DNA of 64,000 bases, taken from assembly GCA_963825445.1 (NCBI GenBank), contig CAWGTM010000009.1, positions 124,001-188,000 on the forward strand, given 5' to 3'. Below the pieces are notes generated by a model, which was given only the letters and a program-made list of their open reading frames with translations, had not been told where the DNA came from and made no database searches. The translations under genes and the position numbers were made by a program. The stretch is from Actinophytocola sp963825445 (lineage in GTDB: Bacteria; Actinomycetota; Actinomycetes; Mycobacteriales; Pseudonocardiaceae). Within the stretch, counting starts at the first letter, position 1. Every line of letters starts with the position of its first letter. Of the stretch, positions 50,221 to 60,640 are shown one piece after another.

Positions 50221-50883
50221 GTGGCGAGCCAACTCCAAGTCACTGACGACCTGCTGTCCTATGTGAGACAGGTTTCCCTGCGTGACGACGAGGTCCTCCG
50301 CGACCTCCGTGAGCTCACCCTGGAACTACCCGGGGGCGAGAAGCTCATGGTCATGGCCGAGGAAGGCCAGTTGTTGGAGTTGCTGGTGCGGCTCAGCGGC
50401 GCGCGCCGGGTGGTGGACGTCGGTACCTTCACCGGCTACAGCGCGCTCTGCCTCGCGCGCGCGATCCCGCCTGACGGCACGGTGATCACCTGCGACCTCC
50501 ACGCGCGGTGGGCGACGATCGCCGAGGACCACTGGAAACGCGCCGGTGTCGCCGACCGCATCGATTTCCGGGTCGGCGACGGAACGCGGACCCTCGCCGA
50601 CCTGTACGACGAGTTCGGACCGAACTCGTTCGAACTCGTCTTCATCGATGCGGACAAGACGGGCTATCGGGACTACTACGAGGCGGCTTTGCGGCTGCTC
50701 CCGTCCAACGGGTTGGTCGTCTTCGACAACACCCTCCTTTTCGGCCAGGTTGTCGACCCGGCGGCGCAGGACCCGAACACGGTGGCGATCCGTGCGTTGA
50801 ACGAGTTCCTCCACGAGGACGATCGAGTGGACATCGTGCTGCTCCCGATGGGTGACGGCATCACTCTGGCCAGGAAGAAGTAG
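50221..50883 (+). CDS. fkbG: FkbG-type O-methyltransferase (methoxymalonyl-ACP pathway)
   Basis: About 220 residues, SAM-dependent, catechol-O-methyltransferase fold. The SAM loop is VVDVGTFTGYSALCLA, followed by ITCDLHARW and metal-site-like FIDADKTGYRDYY. In the methoxymalonyl pathway this enzyme methylates the 2-hydroxyl of the ACP-bound C3 unit. It opens the five-gene operon, with 3 nt to the next gene. Start is uncertain: GTG 50221 has AAGAGGAG very close upstream, while an in-frame ATG at 50194 adds 9 residues with a weaker site. The product is too specific in context to be a primary caffeoyl-CoA-type methyltransferase. Confidence 0.9.
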   Translation: MASQLQVTDDLLSYVRQVSLRDDEVLRDLRELTLELPGGEKLMVMAEEGQLLELLVRLSGARRVVDVGTFTGYSALCLARAIPPDGTVITCDLHARWATIAEDHWKRAGVADRIDFRVGDGTRTLADLYDEFGPNSFELVFIDADKTGYRDYYEAALRLLPSNGLVVFDNTLLFGQVVDPAAQDPNTVAIRALNEFLHEDDRVDIVLLPMGDGITLARKK

Positions 50884-50886
50884 CGG

Positions 50887-51729
50887 ATGACTCAGCAGGT
50901 CACGGTGCTTGGAGCGGGCGTCATGGGCACCGGCATCGCCGCGCTCATGATCGCGCACGGGATCCCGGTGACGCTCGTCGACATCGACCCCGCGGTGCTG
51001 GCACGTGGTCGCGTCTCCGTCGACCGCCAGTCGCGGCACGCGCAATTGCTCGGTGCGGCGCCGGACGGCGTGGTGCCGGGGGAGTTGGTCACCACCACCT
51101 CCGTCGCCGACTGCGTCGGGTCGCTCGCGGTCATCGAGGCCGTCAGTGAACATGCCGGGCAGAAGGACAAACTCCTCCGCGAGGTGTCCGGCCTCGTCGC
51201 GCCCGGCACGGTCCTGATCTCCAACACTTCCGGTATCCCGATCGACGAGCTGGCCGCCTCGGTGGAGCGACCGGACGAGCTGGTCGGCATCCACTTCATG
51301 AACCCCCCGTACCTGATCACGATGGTCGAGGTGGCCCGTGGCCCCCGCACCAGCGACCGGACCATGGAGTCGGTGCACTCCCTGCTGGACCTGGTGAACC
51401 GCCGCGGGATCGTGGTGCGCGACGCGCCGGGGTTCGTCACCAGTCGCCTGCTGCACCCGATGATCAACAACGCCGCCCGGCTGGTCGGGGAGGGCGTCGC
51501 GACCGTGGAGGAGGTCGACGCCCTGATGACGGGTTGTCTCGGCCATCCAACCGGGCCGCTGCGTACCGCCGACCTGATCGGTCTGGACAACCTGGCTGAT
51601 GCTCTGGTGGCGCTGAGTGAACGTCTCGGAAACACCGAGTACCTGCCGTGCGAGCACCTGCTCGACAAGGTCCGGGCCGGTCGGCTCGGCCGCAAGTCCG
51701 GTTCCGGCTTCTACGAGTACGAGGGATGA
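50887..51729 (+). CDS. fkbK: FkbK-type 3-hydroxyacyl-CoA dehydrogenase-like oxidoreductase
   Basis: 280 residues. The N-terminal Rossmann loop is VLGAGVMGTG (NAD binding), catalytic-region GIHFMNPP carries the histidine of the 3-hydroxyacyl-CoA dehydrogenase family, and the C-terminal helical domain has the TADLIGLDNL and GRKSGSGFYEY motifs. In the methoxymalonyl pathway it oxidises the glyceryl-derived 3-hydroxyl on the ACP. It lies between fkbG and fkbJ with 3- and 4-nt gaps and has AGGAAG before the ATG. Confidence 0.92.
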   Translation: MTQQVTVLGAGVMGTGIAALMIAHGIPVTLVDIDPAVLARGRVSVDRQSRHAQLLGAAPDGVVPGELVTTTSVADCVGSLAVIEAVSEHAGQKDKLLREVSGLVAPGTVLISNTSGIPIDELAASVERPDELVGIHFMNPPYLITMVEVARGPRTSDRTMESVHSLLDLVNRRGIVVRDAPGFVTSRLLHPMINNAARLVGEGVATVEEVDALMTGCLGHPTGPLRTADLIGLDNLADALVALSERLGNTEYLPCEHLLDKVRAGRLGRKSGSGFYEYEG

Positions 51730-51733
51730 TCGA

Positions 51734-52015
51734 ATGACAACGAACGAGGCTGTCGACAGCGTGGCCGGCTCCGAGGTGGCGACCAAGATCAGCGCCTACG
51801 TCGGGACCAAGACGAACGCCGCGCTCGCGCACGACACGGATCTTGTCGAGGCCGGGATTCTGACCTCCATGGTGGCCATGGAGATGGTCGTGTTCCTGGA
51901 GTCCGCCTTCGAGATCTCGATCATCGGTCGGGATCTGAAGCTGGACAACTTCCGCACCCTGGACAACATGGCGGCCCTGGTGACCCGGCTCCGCGAGACA
52001 GCGGCAGATGCCTGA
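51734..52015 (+). CDS. fkbJ: FkbJ-type acyl carrier protein
   Basis: 93-residue discrete carrier protein that holds the glycerate-derived unit while it is dehydrogenated and methylated, and delivers methoxymalonyl to a PKS AT. The phosphopantetheine serine is Ser45 in GILTSMVAME, the characteristic TS variant of this clade rather than the PKS DSL. The ATG lies 4 nt after the fkbK stop; the 3' end overlaps fkbI by 8 nt. Confidence 0.92.
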   Translation: MTTNEAVDSVAGSEVATKISAYVGTKTNAALAHDTDLVEAGILTSMVAMEMVVFLESAFEISIIGRDLKLDNFRTLDNMAALVTRLRETAADA

Positions 52016-53135
52016 CAGCTTGGACGCTGACCGGGAGTTCGTTCGTGCCGCCGTCGCGGACCAGGCGGATGCCTGGGACGCGGCGGGTGCGGTACCGGTC
52101 GACGTTCTGCGCGATTTCGGCAAGCGGGGCCTGCTCTGCGCCCAGGTCCCGACTGTCCACGGTGGACTCGGAGCGAGCAGTCAGGCCAATGGCGAGTTCA
52201 CCGCCTACGTCGGGGCGCTGTGCGGTTCCACGCGGAGTGTGATGACCTCGCAGGGGATGGCGGCGTGGGCGATCCAGCGGCTCGGTAGCGTCGAGCAGCG
52301 GGCCGCGTTCCTGCCCGAGCTTGTCGGTGGGCGGTTGGCCGCGGTCGCCATGACCGAACGCGACGCGGGCAGCGACCTGTCCGGCATCGCGACCGAGATC
52401 ACCGACGACGGCGACGCCGTGGTGGTCACCGGTGCCAAGCGCTGGGTCACCGCGGCCCAGTACGCCGACCTGCTGGTGGTGTTCGGGCGCTACGCGGACG
52501 GCGCGGCGGCTGTCGTCGTGCCGACGGCCGCGGAGGGCGTGCGGATCGAGCCGGTCCCGACGCCGCTCGGCTGCCGGGCCGGCGGGCACGCGAACGTGGA
52601 TTTGGCCGCGGTGCGGGTGCCGGTCGGTAACGTCCTCGGTGGTGGCGGGCCGTCGATCGCGTTGCTGGTCACCACCGCGTTGGCCTATGGACGGATGTCG
52701 GTGGCCTGGGGTTGTGTCGGGATTCTGCGGGCCTGCCTGCGAGCGTCGACCACCCACGCCGCACGGCGCGAGCAGGGCGGCAAGCCGATCGCCGGGCACC
52801 AGCTCGTGGCCCGCCAGCTCGCCGAGATGTACGTCGCCGAGCGCGCCGCATCCCTGGCCTGCGAGCACGCCAGCGACCGCTGGGACGCACGAAGCCCCGA
52901 CATGGTGATGGCCGGCGTGCTGGCGAAGTACACGAGTGCGCGGCATGCGGCGACCGCGAGCGCGGCCGCCGTGCAGATTCTGGCGTCCTGGGGCGCGGCG
53001 GACAACGGGCTCGTCGCTCGCGCGTTCCGCGACGCCAAGCTGATGGAGATCATCGAGGGGACCAACGAGACCTGCCAGCTGCTGCTTGCCGAGCACGCGC
53101 TCTCGGCGGCCGCGTCCCCCGACCGTGAACGGTAA
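52008..53135 (+). CDS. fkbI: FkbI-type acyl-CoA dehydrogenase
   Basis: 375 residues, FAD-dependent acyl-CoA dehydrogenase fold: AMTERDAGSDLSGI and TGAKRWVTAAQYADLLVV in the middle, QLVARQLAEMYV helices, and the C-terminal EIIEGTNETCQLLLA stretch. In the pathway it introduces the alkene that becomes the 2-hydroxy function on the ACP-bound C3 unit. The ATG overlaps the end of fkbJ; fkbH follows after 13 nt. Confidence 0.93.
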   Translation: MPDSLDADREFVRAAVADQADAWDAAGAVPVDVLRDFGKRGLLCAQVPTVHGGLGASSQANGEFTAYVGALCGSTRSVMTSQGMAAWAIQRLGSVEQRAAFLPELVGGRLAAVAMTERDAGSDLSGIATEITDDGDAVVVTGAKRWVTAAQYADLLVVFGRYADGAAAVVVPTAAEGVRIEPVPTPLGCRAGGHANVDLAAVRVPVGNVLGGGGPSIALLVTTALAYGRMSVAWGCVGILRACLRASTTHAARREQGGKPIAGHQLVARQLAEMYVAERAASLACEHASDRWDARSPDMVMAGVLAKYTSARHAATASAAAVQILASWGAADNGLVARAFRDAKLMEIIEGTNETCQLLLAEHALSAAASPDRER

Positions 53136-53148
53136 GGAGCGAGTTCCC

Positions 53149-54234
53149 GTGGTGATACCGGTGAAGTGTCTGGTTTGGGACCTGGACAACACGCTGTGGG
53201 ACGGAACCCTGCTCGAGGACGATCAGGTCGAACTCTTCGACGGTGTTCTTGACACCATCAAAACCCTCGATGAGCGCGGCATTCTGCAGTCCGTCAGCAG
53301 CAAGAACGACTTCGACCTCGCGATGGCTCGGCTGACCGAGTTGGGGATCGCGGAGTACTTCGTGCTCCCCAAGATCGGCTGGGGGCCGAAGTCCGAGTCC
53401 GTGCGCGAGATCGCCGACGAGCTCCGGTTCGCGCCAGAAGCCGTGGCACTCATCGACGACCGGCCGCAGGAACGCGCTGAGGTCGAGTTCAACCTGCCCG
53501 AGGTGCGCTGTTACTCGGACGCCCAGGCGCTGTCGCTGGTCACCCTGCCCGAGTTCACGCCGAAAACGATCACGACCGACTCCCGACGTCGTCGGCAGAT
53601 GTATCAGGCCGGATTCCAACGGGACGCCGAGCGCGACTCCTTTCGTGGGCCGGACCAGGATTTCCTGCGCTCGCTCGAGGTCCAGTTGACGATCGGCAGG
53701 GCCACCGAGGCGGAGCTCGGGCGGGTCGAGGAGCTGACGGTCCGGACCACCCAGATGAACACCACCGGCGTGTTCTACGCCGAGGAGACCCTGCTCGCGA
53801 TGGTCGCGGACCCGGCGCACGAGGTGCTCACGGTGACCGTGTCCGACCGGTTCGGCCCCTACGGCGCGGTCGGCGTCGTGGTGCTGGACCGCCACCCCGG
53901 GGTCTGGCACATCAAGCTGCTGGCGACCTCGTGCCGGGTGGTCTCGCTCGGTGTCGGCGGACAGATCCTCAGCTGGCTGGTCAACGAGGCTGAGCGGGCC
54001 GGGGTGCACCTGCTCGCGGACTTCAGGCCGACGGAGCGAAACCGGATCATGGAGGTCACCTACCGGTTCGCCGGCTTCGGCGATGACACGTGTGAGTGCG
54101 TCGCGGCCGCGCCGGCGCACGAGACCGGGTCGAACCGGTTGCACCTGGTGCCGTCACCGCAGACCCTGTCAGAGGTGATCGCGTTGACCGCGGTGGACCT
54201 GCGTGCTCCGGAGAGCCTGGAGCGCGCCGGCTGA
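53149..54234 (+). CDS. fkbH: FkbH-type glyceryl-ACP synthase (HAD plus GNAT-like)
   Basis: 361 residues. The N-terminal HAD phosphatase motif WDLDNTLWDG (Asp11, Asp13, Thr15) captures and dephosphorylates 1,3-bisphosphoglycerate to form glyceryl-S-ACP, the first committed step to methoxymalonyl-ACP. HAD motif IV region ALIDDRPQERAEV is visible and the C-terminal half is GNAT-like (LATSCRVVSLGVGGQILSWL). GTG 53149 is favoured by AAGGAGC 8 nt upstream; the longer frame from 53086 overlaps fkbI without a ribosome site. It is the last gene of the methoxymalonyl operon. Confidence 0.94.
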   Translation: MVIPVKCLVWDLDNTLWDGTLLEDDQVELFDGVLDTIKTLDERGILQSVSSKNDFDLAMARLTELGIAEYFVLPKIGWGPKSESVREIADELRFAPEAVALIDDRPQERAEVEFNLPEVRCYSDAQALSLVTLPEFTPKTITTDSRRRRQMYQAGFQRDAERDSFRGPDQDFLRSLEVQLTIGRATEAELGRVEELTVRTTQMNTTGVFYAEETLLAMVADPAHEVLTVTVSDRFGPYGAVGVVVLDRHPGVWHIKLLATSCRVVSLGVGGQILSWLVNEAERAGVHLLADFRPTERNRIMEVTYRFAGFGDDTCECVAAAPAHETGSNRLHLVPSPQTLSEVIALTAVDLRAPESLERAG

Positions 54235-54410
54235 CCTGCCCGCCCTGGAGCGCCACCTCGACGGTATCCGCCCGGTCATCGGAGGACAGGGCCCGGATCT
54301 CGTGTCGAACGCGTGATGGTGTCGGGGACGAACGCGGGTCGAGGAGCGTTGCCTTCGTGGTGGGTGTTTCGCACCATGGTCACAACGCACTCTCTCCACA
54401 GATCCGCTGG

Positions 54411-54442
54411 CCGGCGACGGGAGCGTAGGCCCACGTCGCCGG
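54411..54442 (+). terminator. Stem-loop after the methoxymalonyl operon, candidate terminator
   Basis: A perfect 9-bp stem CCGGCGACG/CGTCGCCGG (54411-54419 and 54434-54442) with a 14-nt loop, and no T tract. It sits in the 289-bp gap between fkbH and pabAB, the only sizeable gap after the PKS genes. The rest of this gap shows no gene and no clear promoter. Confidence 0.4.
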
Positions 54443-54523
54443 TCAGTCCCCACGTGACGCACGGCTCCTTGCGTTCACTCCCACCATCGGTCAGGCTCGG
54501 GCGGTCCGGACCCGGGGTGGTTG

Positions 54524-56513
<1,990 letters not shown>

Positions 56514-56530
<17 letters not shown>

Positions 56531-57632
56531 GCGTGAGCATCCGCGGCGCGTGAGTGTCGATGCTGTCCCTGTGCTTGTCTTTCTTCGTCGTTGGCCCGAG
56601 TGGGTCTCTGTGGCGGCGGCCTGTTGGGGTGTTCTGAACGCGGCCGTGGCCGGTTACTGGGCGGCCGGTGGTGAACGCGGTTACCTGTTCGAGGGACGGG
56701 CCGGCGCGCAGCTGCCGACCGTGGTCGAGGTGGTGCTGGCGCTCGTGTCGCTGGTCGGTGCCGTGGCGGCTGTGCGGTTCTGGCGGCCGGCGTTGCTCGG
56801 GCTGTGCGGGGTGGCGTTCCTCGGGACGTTCGGCCTGGCCATCGGTGCCGTCGGGGCGATCGCGTCCGGCACGCTTGCCAGCCCGCTCGCGCTGCTCTAT
56901 CAGCTGTTCTGCCTTGGCGGAGCGGCCTTGTCGGTCGGGACCTGTCTGGTGTGGACGCGCCGTCGAGCCGGCCGGTGTCCTCGCTGCGGCGGGCTGGACC
57001 ACGAGGCCTCGACAGGGCCGTTGGTGCGGCCGGCGCCGAGTGCGGGGCCCCGGTTGGTGCGGCTCGTGGCCTACGTCGGCATGTGCGGGTTCCTGCCGTG
57101 GGCGGCCGTGAAAGTGGTGCTCGGGTTCGGCGGTACCGCGCTCGGCGTGACCGGGGAGGAGTGGCGTGCAAACCTCGCCGACACCACGATGTCGCCGCTC
57201 GCCCGGTGGTTGGCCTCGTTCGGCATCGACATCACGGTGGCCGCGGCACTCGTGGGCGCCATATTGCTGTCGGCCCTCGTGCACCGGTGGGCGCAGGTAC
57301 TGCGGGTGCCACGTTGGCTGCTGCTCGGCGCCGCGTGGATCGGGGCGCCGTCGCTGGCCCTGTACGGGCTCGGATTGCTGATCGCCGGCAGCCTGATGCT
57401 GATGGGTGTGGTGACCCCGCAGGAGTTCGAACCGTTCGACGAGGTGGGCGCCGGATGGGTGCTTTTCCTTGGGGGACTTGCCTTTGGGCCTCTCGGTCTG
57501 GGGTTCCTGGTCGGCTCGGTGTCGTTCGGCCGACGGACCCGGCCGAGCTGTTCTCAAAAATTGTCGGTGCCCGCCGATACCGTCCTCCGCATCGACACAT
57601 GGAGGGCGTCATGGGTACCAGGTGGGGACTGA
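56514..57632 (+). CDS. Polytopic membrane protein with a CPRCGG knuckle, function unknown
   Basis: 372 residues, mostly hydrophobic, with about eight candidate membrane helices (for example VVEVVLALVSLVGAVAAV and LLLGAAWIGAPSLALYGLG). A cytoplasmic-looking RRRAGRCPRCGG segment (about 148-159) carries a CxxC pair, perhaps half of a metal knuckle. I do not recognise the family. The ATG lies inside the end of pabAB (17-nt overlap), suggesting translational coupling; its 3' end also overlaps the next start by 22 nt. The last residues look less protein-like and could be read-through of an unselected end. No evidence ties it to export of the polyketide. Confidence 0.7.
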
Positions 57633-58045
57633 CTCTCGACTGCACGCGGCCGCGTGAGCTGGCCGAGTTCTGGGCGCTCGCGCTCGGCTACGAGCACCGG
57701 CCGGTGCCGGCCGGCTTCGCGAGCTGGGACGAGTGGCTCGCGCACCACGGCGTGCCGGAGGAGGAGTGGGACGACGGGGCCTACCTCCAGGACCCGACCG
57801 GCGCGGGGCCGACGCTGTCGTTGTTGAAGGTGCCCGAGTCGAAGGTCGTGAAGAACCGCTTACACCTGGACATCAAGGCCGGGGGACGAGAGCTGCCGTG
57901 GGAGGAGCGGTGGCCGCTGGTGCTCGCCAGGGTCTCGGAGCTGGAGGCCGCCGGCGCCACCGTGCTGTACGTCGACGAGGTCGACGGGCGAGGGGATCAC
58001 GTGACCATGGCCGATCCGGAGGGGAACGAGTTCTGTGTGGTGTGA
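57611..58045 (+). CDS. VOC (glyoxalase/bleomycin-resistance fold) family protein
   Basis: 144 residues, glyoxalase-like type: CTRPRELAEFWALALGY near the N-terminus, NRLHLDIKAGG mid-protein (histidine of the first metal-site strand), and VTMADPEGNEFCVV at the C-terminus (glutamate site). Members bind metals and act as dioxygenases, epimerases or drug-binding proteins; no substrate can be named. ATG 57611 follows GGAGGG by 4 nt; a second in-frame ATG at 57599 lies before that site. One TTA leucine codon at 57860. Confidence 0.85.
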   Translation: MGTRWGLTLDCTRPRELAEFWALALGYEHRPVPAGFASWDEWLAHHGVPEEEWDDGAYLQDPTGAGPTLSLLKVPESKVVKNRLHLDIKAGGRELPWEERWPLVLARVSELEAAGATVLYVDEVDGRGDHVTMADPEGNEFCVV

Positions 58046-58056
58046 GGTGAGCGCAC

Positions 58057-58062
58057 TAGGCT
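58057..58062 (+). promoter_or_regulatory. -10 box TAGGCT of a leaderless promoter
   Basis: TAGGCT fits TANNNT and ends 6 nt before the GTG at 58069, which would place transcription start on the first base of the start codon. There is no ribosome site upstream of that GTG. The -35 region is weak. Confidence 0.55.
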
Positions 58063-58068
58063 CGGCGC

Positions 58069-58503
58069 GTGGGTCGCTACGTCATCGAGCAGGCAGCGCG
58101 TACCTCCGCCGAGCCGGCCACCGTGTTCCGGCTGCTGCGCGACGGTTCGACGTGGCCGGACTGGTCCATGATCGAGGCCTTCGAGCTGGAGAGCGCCGGC
58201 GACGACCAGCCGGAGGGCGTTGGCGCCGTTCGGGTGTTCCGCAACGGTCGGATCCGCTGGTCGGACCGGGTGACCGGCTACGAGCAGGACCGCCAGTTCC
58301 GCTACATCCATCTCGGTGGGCTGCCGGTGCGCAACTACGAGGGGCAGATCGACCTCACGCTGGACAACGGCGGCACGGTGATCGACTGGCGGGCCACGTT
58401 CGACGCCAAGTTCTTCGGCACGGGCATGTTCGTCCACCGCCCGTTGACCCGGTTCATCGGGGCGTCGGTCCAGGGGTTGGCGAAGTACGCGGCCACCCTC
58501 TGA
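58069..58503 (+). CDS. SRPBCC family protein (polyketide cyclase/dehydrase-like fold)
   Basis: 144 residues with the START/SRPBCC pattern: YVIEQAARTSAEPATVFRLL at the N-terminus, WPDWSMIEAFELE, WSDRVTGYEQDRQFRY, and a C-terminal helix FVHRPLTRFIGASVQGL. These small helix-grip proteins bind hydrophobic ligands and include stress proteins, lipid binders and some aromatic polyketide cyclases. A cyclase role in a type I pathway is not indicated by any motif. Probably translated from a leaderless mRNA. Confidence 0.8.
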   Translation: MGRYVIEQAARTSAEPATVFRLLRDGSTWPDWSMIEAFELESAGDDQPEGVGAVRVFRNGRIRWSDRVTGYEQDRQFRYIHLGGLPVRNYEGQIDLTLDNGGTVIDWRATFDAKFFGTGMFVHRPLTRFIGASVQGLAKYAATL

Positions 58504-58519
58504 CGTCCGTCCCGCGGGA

Positions 58520-58525
58520 TAGGGT
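58520..58525 (+). promoter_or_regulatory. -10 box TAGGGT of a leaderless promoter
   Basis: TAGGGT (TANNNT) ends 6 nt before the GTG at 58532, exactly the geometry of the box before the previous gene; no ribosome site is present. The -35 is not well conserved. Confidence 0.55.
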
Positions 58526-58531
58526 CGGTCG

Positions 58532-59356
58532 GTGCTGGGTGACGTACTGACCTACCTGCAGTGTCCACACTGTCAGGCCGACCTGTCGATGGACGGTGCC
58601 GTGCGGTGCGCGTCCGGGCACGAGTTCGACGTCGCTCGCCAGGGCTACGTGAACCTGTTGTCCGGCAAGGTATCCGTGTCCGGGGACAACGCGGAGATGG
58701 TGGCCGCGCGGGCGGCGTTCCTCGACGGTGGGCACTATGCGCCGATCATGCGATCCATGGTTGCCGCCGCACAGGTGGAGCCGGCAGGCTGTGTCGCGGA
58801 TCTGGGTGCGGGCACCGGCCACTACCTGGCGGCCGCGTTGGACGCCGGGCCGGATCGAGTGGGGCTCGCGCTCGAGATCGCCAAGCCCGCGCTGCGGCGG
58901 GCGGCGCGCGCGCATCCCCGGCTGGGTGCGGTCGGCTGCGACGCGTGGGGTCGGCTGCCGGTGCGCGACGGGGTGGTGTCGTTGGTGCTCAACGTGTTCG
59001 CGCCGCGCAACCCGGCCGAGATCCACCGGATCCTCGAACGGGACGGACGGTTGGTCGTGGTGGCGCCCACCGAACGGCACCTGTCCGGGCTGGTGACCGA
59101 GCTGGGGTTGCTGACCGTGGCGCCGGACAAGGCCGCGCGGGTCACCGAGGCGCTCGCGCCGCTGTTCGAACTGTCCACGCAGGACACCTGCGAGTTCGAG
59201 ATGTCGTTGTCGCACGAGGAGGTGCTGACGCTGGTGGGGATGGGACCGAGTGCGTGGCACGTGGCGCCCGAGGAGTTGCGTGCCGCTGTCACGGCGCTGC
59301 CGGCGCCCGTGACCGTGATGTCGTCGGTGTTGGTGTCGAGCTACAGGAGGGTGTGA
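58532..59356 (+). CDS. RlmA/TlrB-type 23S rRNA (guanine-N1) methyltransferase
   Basis: 274 residues. The N-terminal zinc finger Cys11-x2-Cys14 ... Cys26-x3-His30 (CPHC, then CASGH) and following DVARQGYVNLL are hallmarks of the RlmA family; the SAM loop is VADLGAGTGHYLAAAL and NVFAPRNPAEIHR follows. RlmA enzymes methylate G745 or, in the TlrB group, G748 in the macrolide tunnel of 23S rRNA. TlrB protects the tylosin producer together with a second methylase. Here it could be self-resistance for a macrolide product or only a housekeeping enzyme common in actinomycetes; sequence alone does not separate G745 from G748 enzymes. It shares its stop/start (TGATG) with the next gene. Confidence 0.85.
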   Translation: MLGDVLTYLQCPHCQADLSMDGAVRCASGHEFDVARQGYVNLLSGKVSVSGDNAEMVAARAAFLDGGHYAPIMRSMVAAAQVEPAGCVADLGAGTGHYLAAALDAGPDRVGLALEIAKPALRRAARAHPRLGAVGCDAWGRLPVRDGVVSLVLNVFAPRNPAEIHRILERDGRLVVVAPTERHLSGLVTELGLLTVAPDKAARVTEALAPLFELSTQDTCEFEMSLSHEEVLTLVGMGPSAWHVAPEELRAAVTALPAPVTVMSSVLVSSYRRV

Positions 59357-60627
59357 TGGGGGAACCGGTCACGTACGCGATCGTCGGAGCCGGGCAACGG
59401 GGGTCCGCGTACGCCGACTGGGTCGCGGGGCAGCCCGATCGCGCGAAGGTGGTGGCGGTGGCCGAGCCGCGGCCGCATCAGCGCGAGCAGCTCGCCCGCC
59501 GCCACGGCCTCCCGCCGGAACGGGTGTTCGCGTCCTGGCAGGAACTCGCGGCCGTGCCGAAGGTGGCCGAGGCGGCGATCATCGCCACCCAGGACTTCGA
59601 GCACGTGGCGCCGGCCACGGCGTTGGCCCGCAACGGTTATCACCTGCTGGTGGAGAAGCCGCTGGCGCCCACCGAGGCGGAGTGCGTGGAGCTGGTGCGG
59701 GCGGTCACCGACGCCGGCGTGCTGTTCGGGGTGTGCCACGTGCTGCGCTACCGGCCGTACACGCGATTACTCAAGCAGCTGCTCGACGACGGCCGGATCG
59801 GCGACATCATGAGCGTCCAGCACCTCGAACCCGTGGGGTACTGGCACTACGCGCACTCGTACGTGCGCGGCAACTGGCGGCGCAGCGACACCGCCTCGTT
59901 CATGCTGCTCGCCAAGTCCGGTCACGACATCGACTGGTTACGTCACCTGGTGGGCAAGCCGATCCGGCGGGTGTCGAGCTTCGGGTCGCTCACCCACTTC
60001 ACGCGGGAGAACCAGCCGAGGGGCGCGGCCGACCGCTGCCTCGAATGCGCGGTCGAACCGGACTGCGCCTACTCCGCGCCGCGGCTCTACCTGGGCATGC
60101 TGAACGAGGGCCGCACCGGCTGGCCGGTCAGCGTGATCACCGACCAGGCCACCGAGGCCGGGGTGCGCACCGCGCTCGCCGAGGGACCGTACGGGCGGTG
60201 CGTCTACGCGTGCGACAACGACGTGGTCGACCACCAGGTGGTGGCCATGGAGTTCGGTGGCGCCGTCACCGCCACGTTCACCATGACCGCGTTCACGCCG
60301 TCCCTCGACCGTCGCACGCAGATCTTCGGCACCCAGGGCTGTCTCGACGGCACCGGGGAGAAGGTCTCGGTCTTCGACTTCACCACCGGGCGGACCGAGG
60401 TGATCGAGGTACCGAGCCCCGGCCACGACGCGGCGTCCACCCACGGCGGCGGCGACTCGAGCCTGATGGAGGCGTTCACCAACGCGGTGGCCACGGGCGA
60501 CGCCGGCCACATCCTGTCCGGCCCGGCCGAGTCGCTCGAGTCCCACCTGGCCGTGTTCGCCGCCGAACGGGCCCGGTTGACGGGCACCGTTCAGCAGGTC
60601 CACGACTTCAGTAAGGGGATGCCATAG
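59356..60627 (+). CDS. Gfo/Idh/MocA family NAD(P)-dependent oxidoreductase
   Basis: 423 residues. N-terminal Rossmann loop AIVGAGQRGSAYADWV, and the family EKP motif in HLLVEKPLAPTEAE (catalytic lysine). The C-terminal domain has the cysteine cluster CLECAVEPDCAYS typical of a larger subfamily of these dehydrogenases. Substrates are usually sugars, inositols or sugar acids. It overlaps the rRNA methyltransferase by one base behind ACAGGAGG, so they form a two-gene unit. Two TTA codons (59767, 59938). No sugar-transfer gene is nearby, so a deoxysugar role is unsupported. Confidence 0.88.
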   Translation: MGEPVTYAIVGAGQRGSAYADWVAGQPDRAKVVAVAEPRPHQREQLARRHGLPPERVFASWQELAAVPKVAEAAIIATQDFEHVAPATALARNGYHLLVEKPLAPTEAECVELVRAVTDAGVLFGVCHVLRYRPYTRLLKQLLDDGRIGDIMSVQHLEPVGYWHYAHSYVRGNWRRSDTASFMLLAKSGHDIDWLRHLVGKPIRRVSSFGSLTHFTRENQPRGAADRCLECAVEPDCAYSAPRLYLGMLNEGRTGWPVSVITDQATEAGVRTALAEGPYGRCVYACDNDVVDHQVVAMEFGGAVTATFTMTAFTPSLDRRTQIFGTQGCLDGTGEKVSVFDFTTGRTEVIEVPSPGHDAASTHGGGDSSLMEAFTNAVATGDAGHILSGPAESLESHLAVFAAERARLTGTVQQVHDFSKGMP

Positions 60628-60640
60628 TCAGTTGCGCCAG

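Noticed and set aside
58069..58503. SRPBCC protein as a dedicated polyketide cyclase of this pathway
   Set aside because: The fold name is misleading, no aromatase/cyclase signature is visible, and the gene has its own promoter beyond the likely cluster border.
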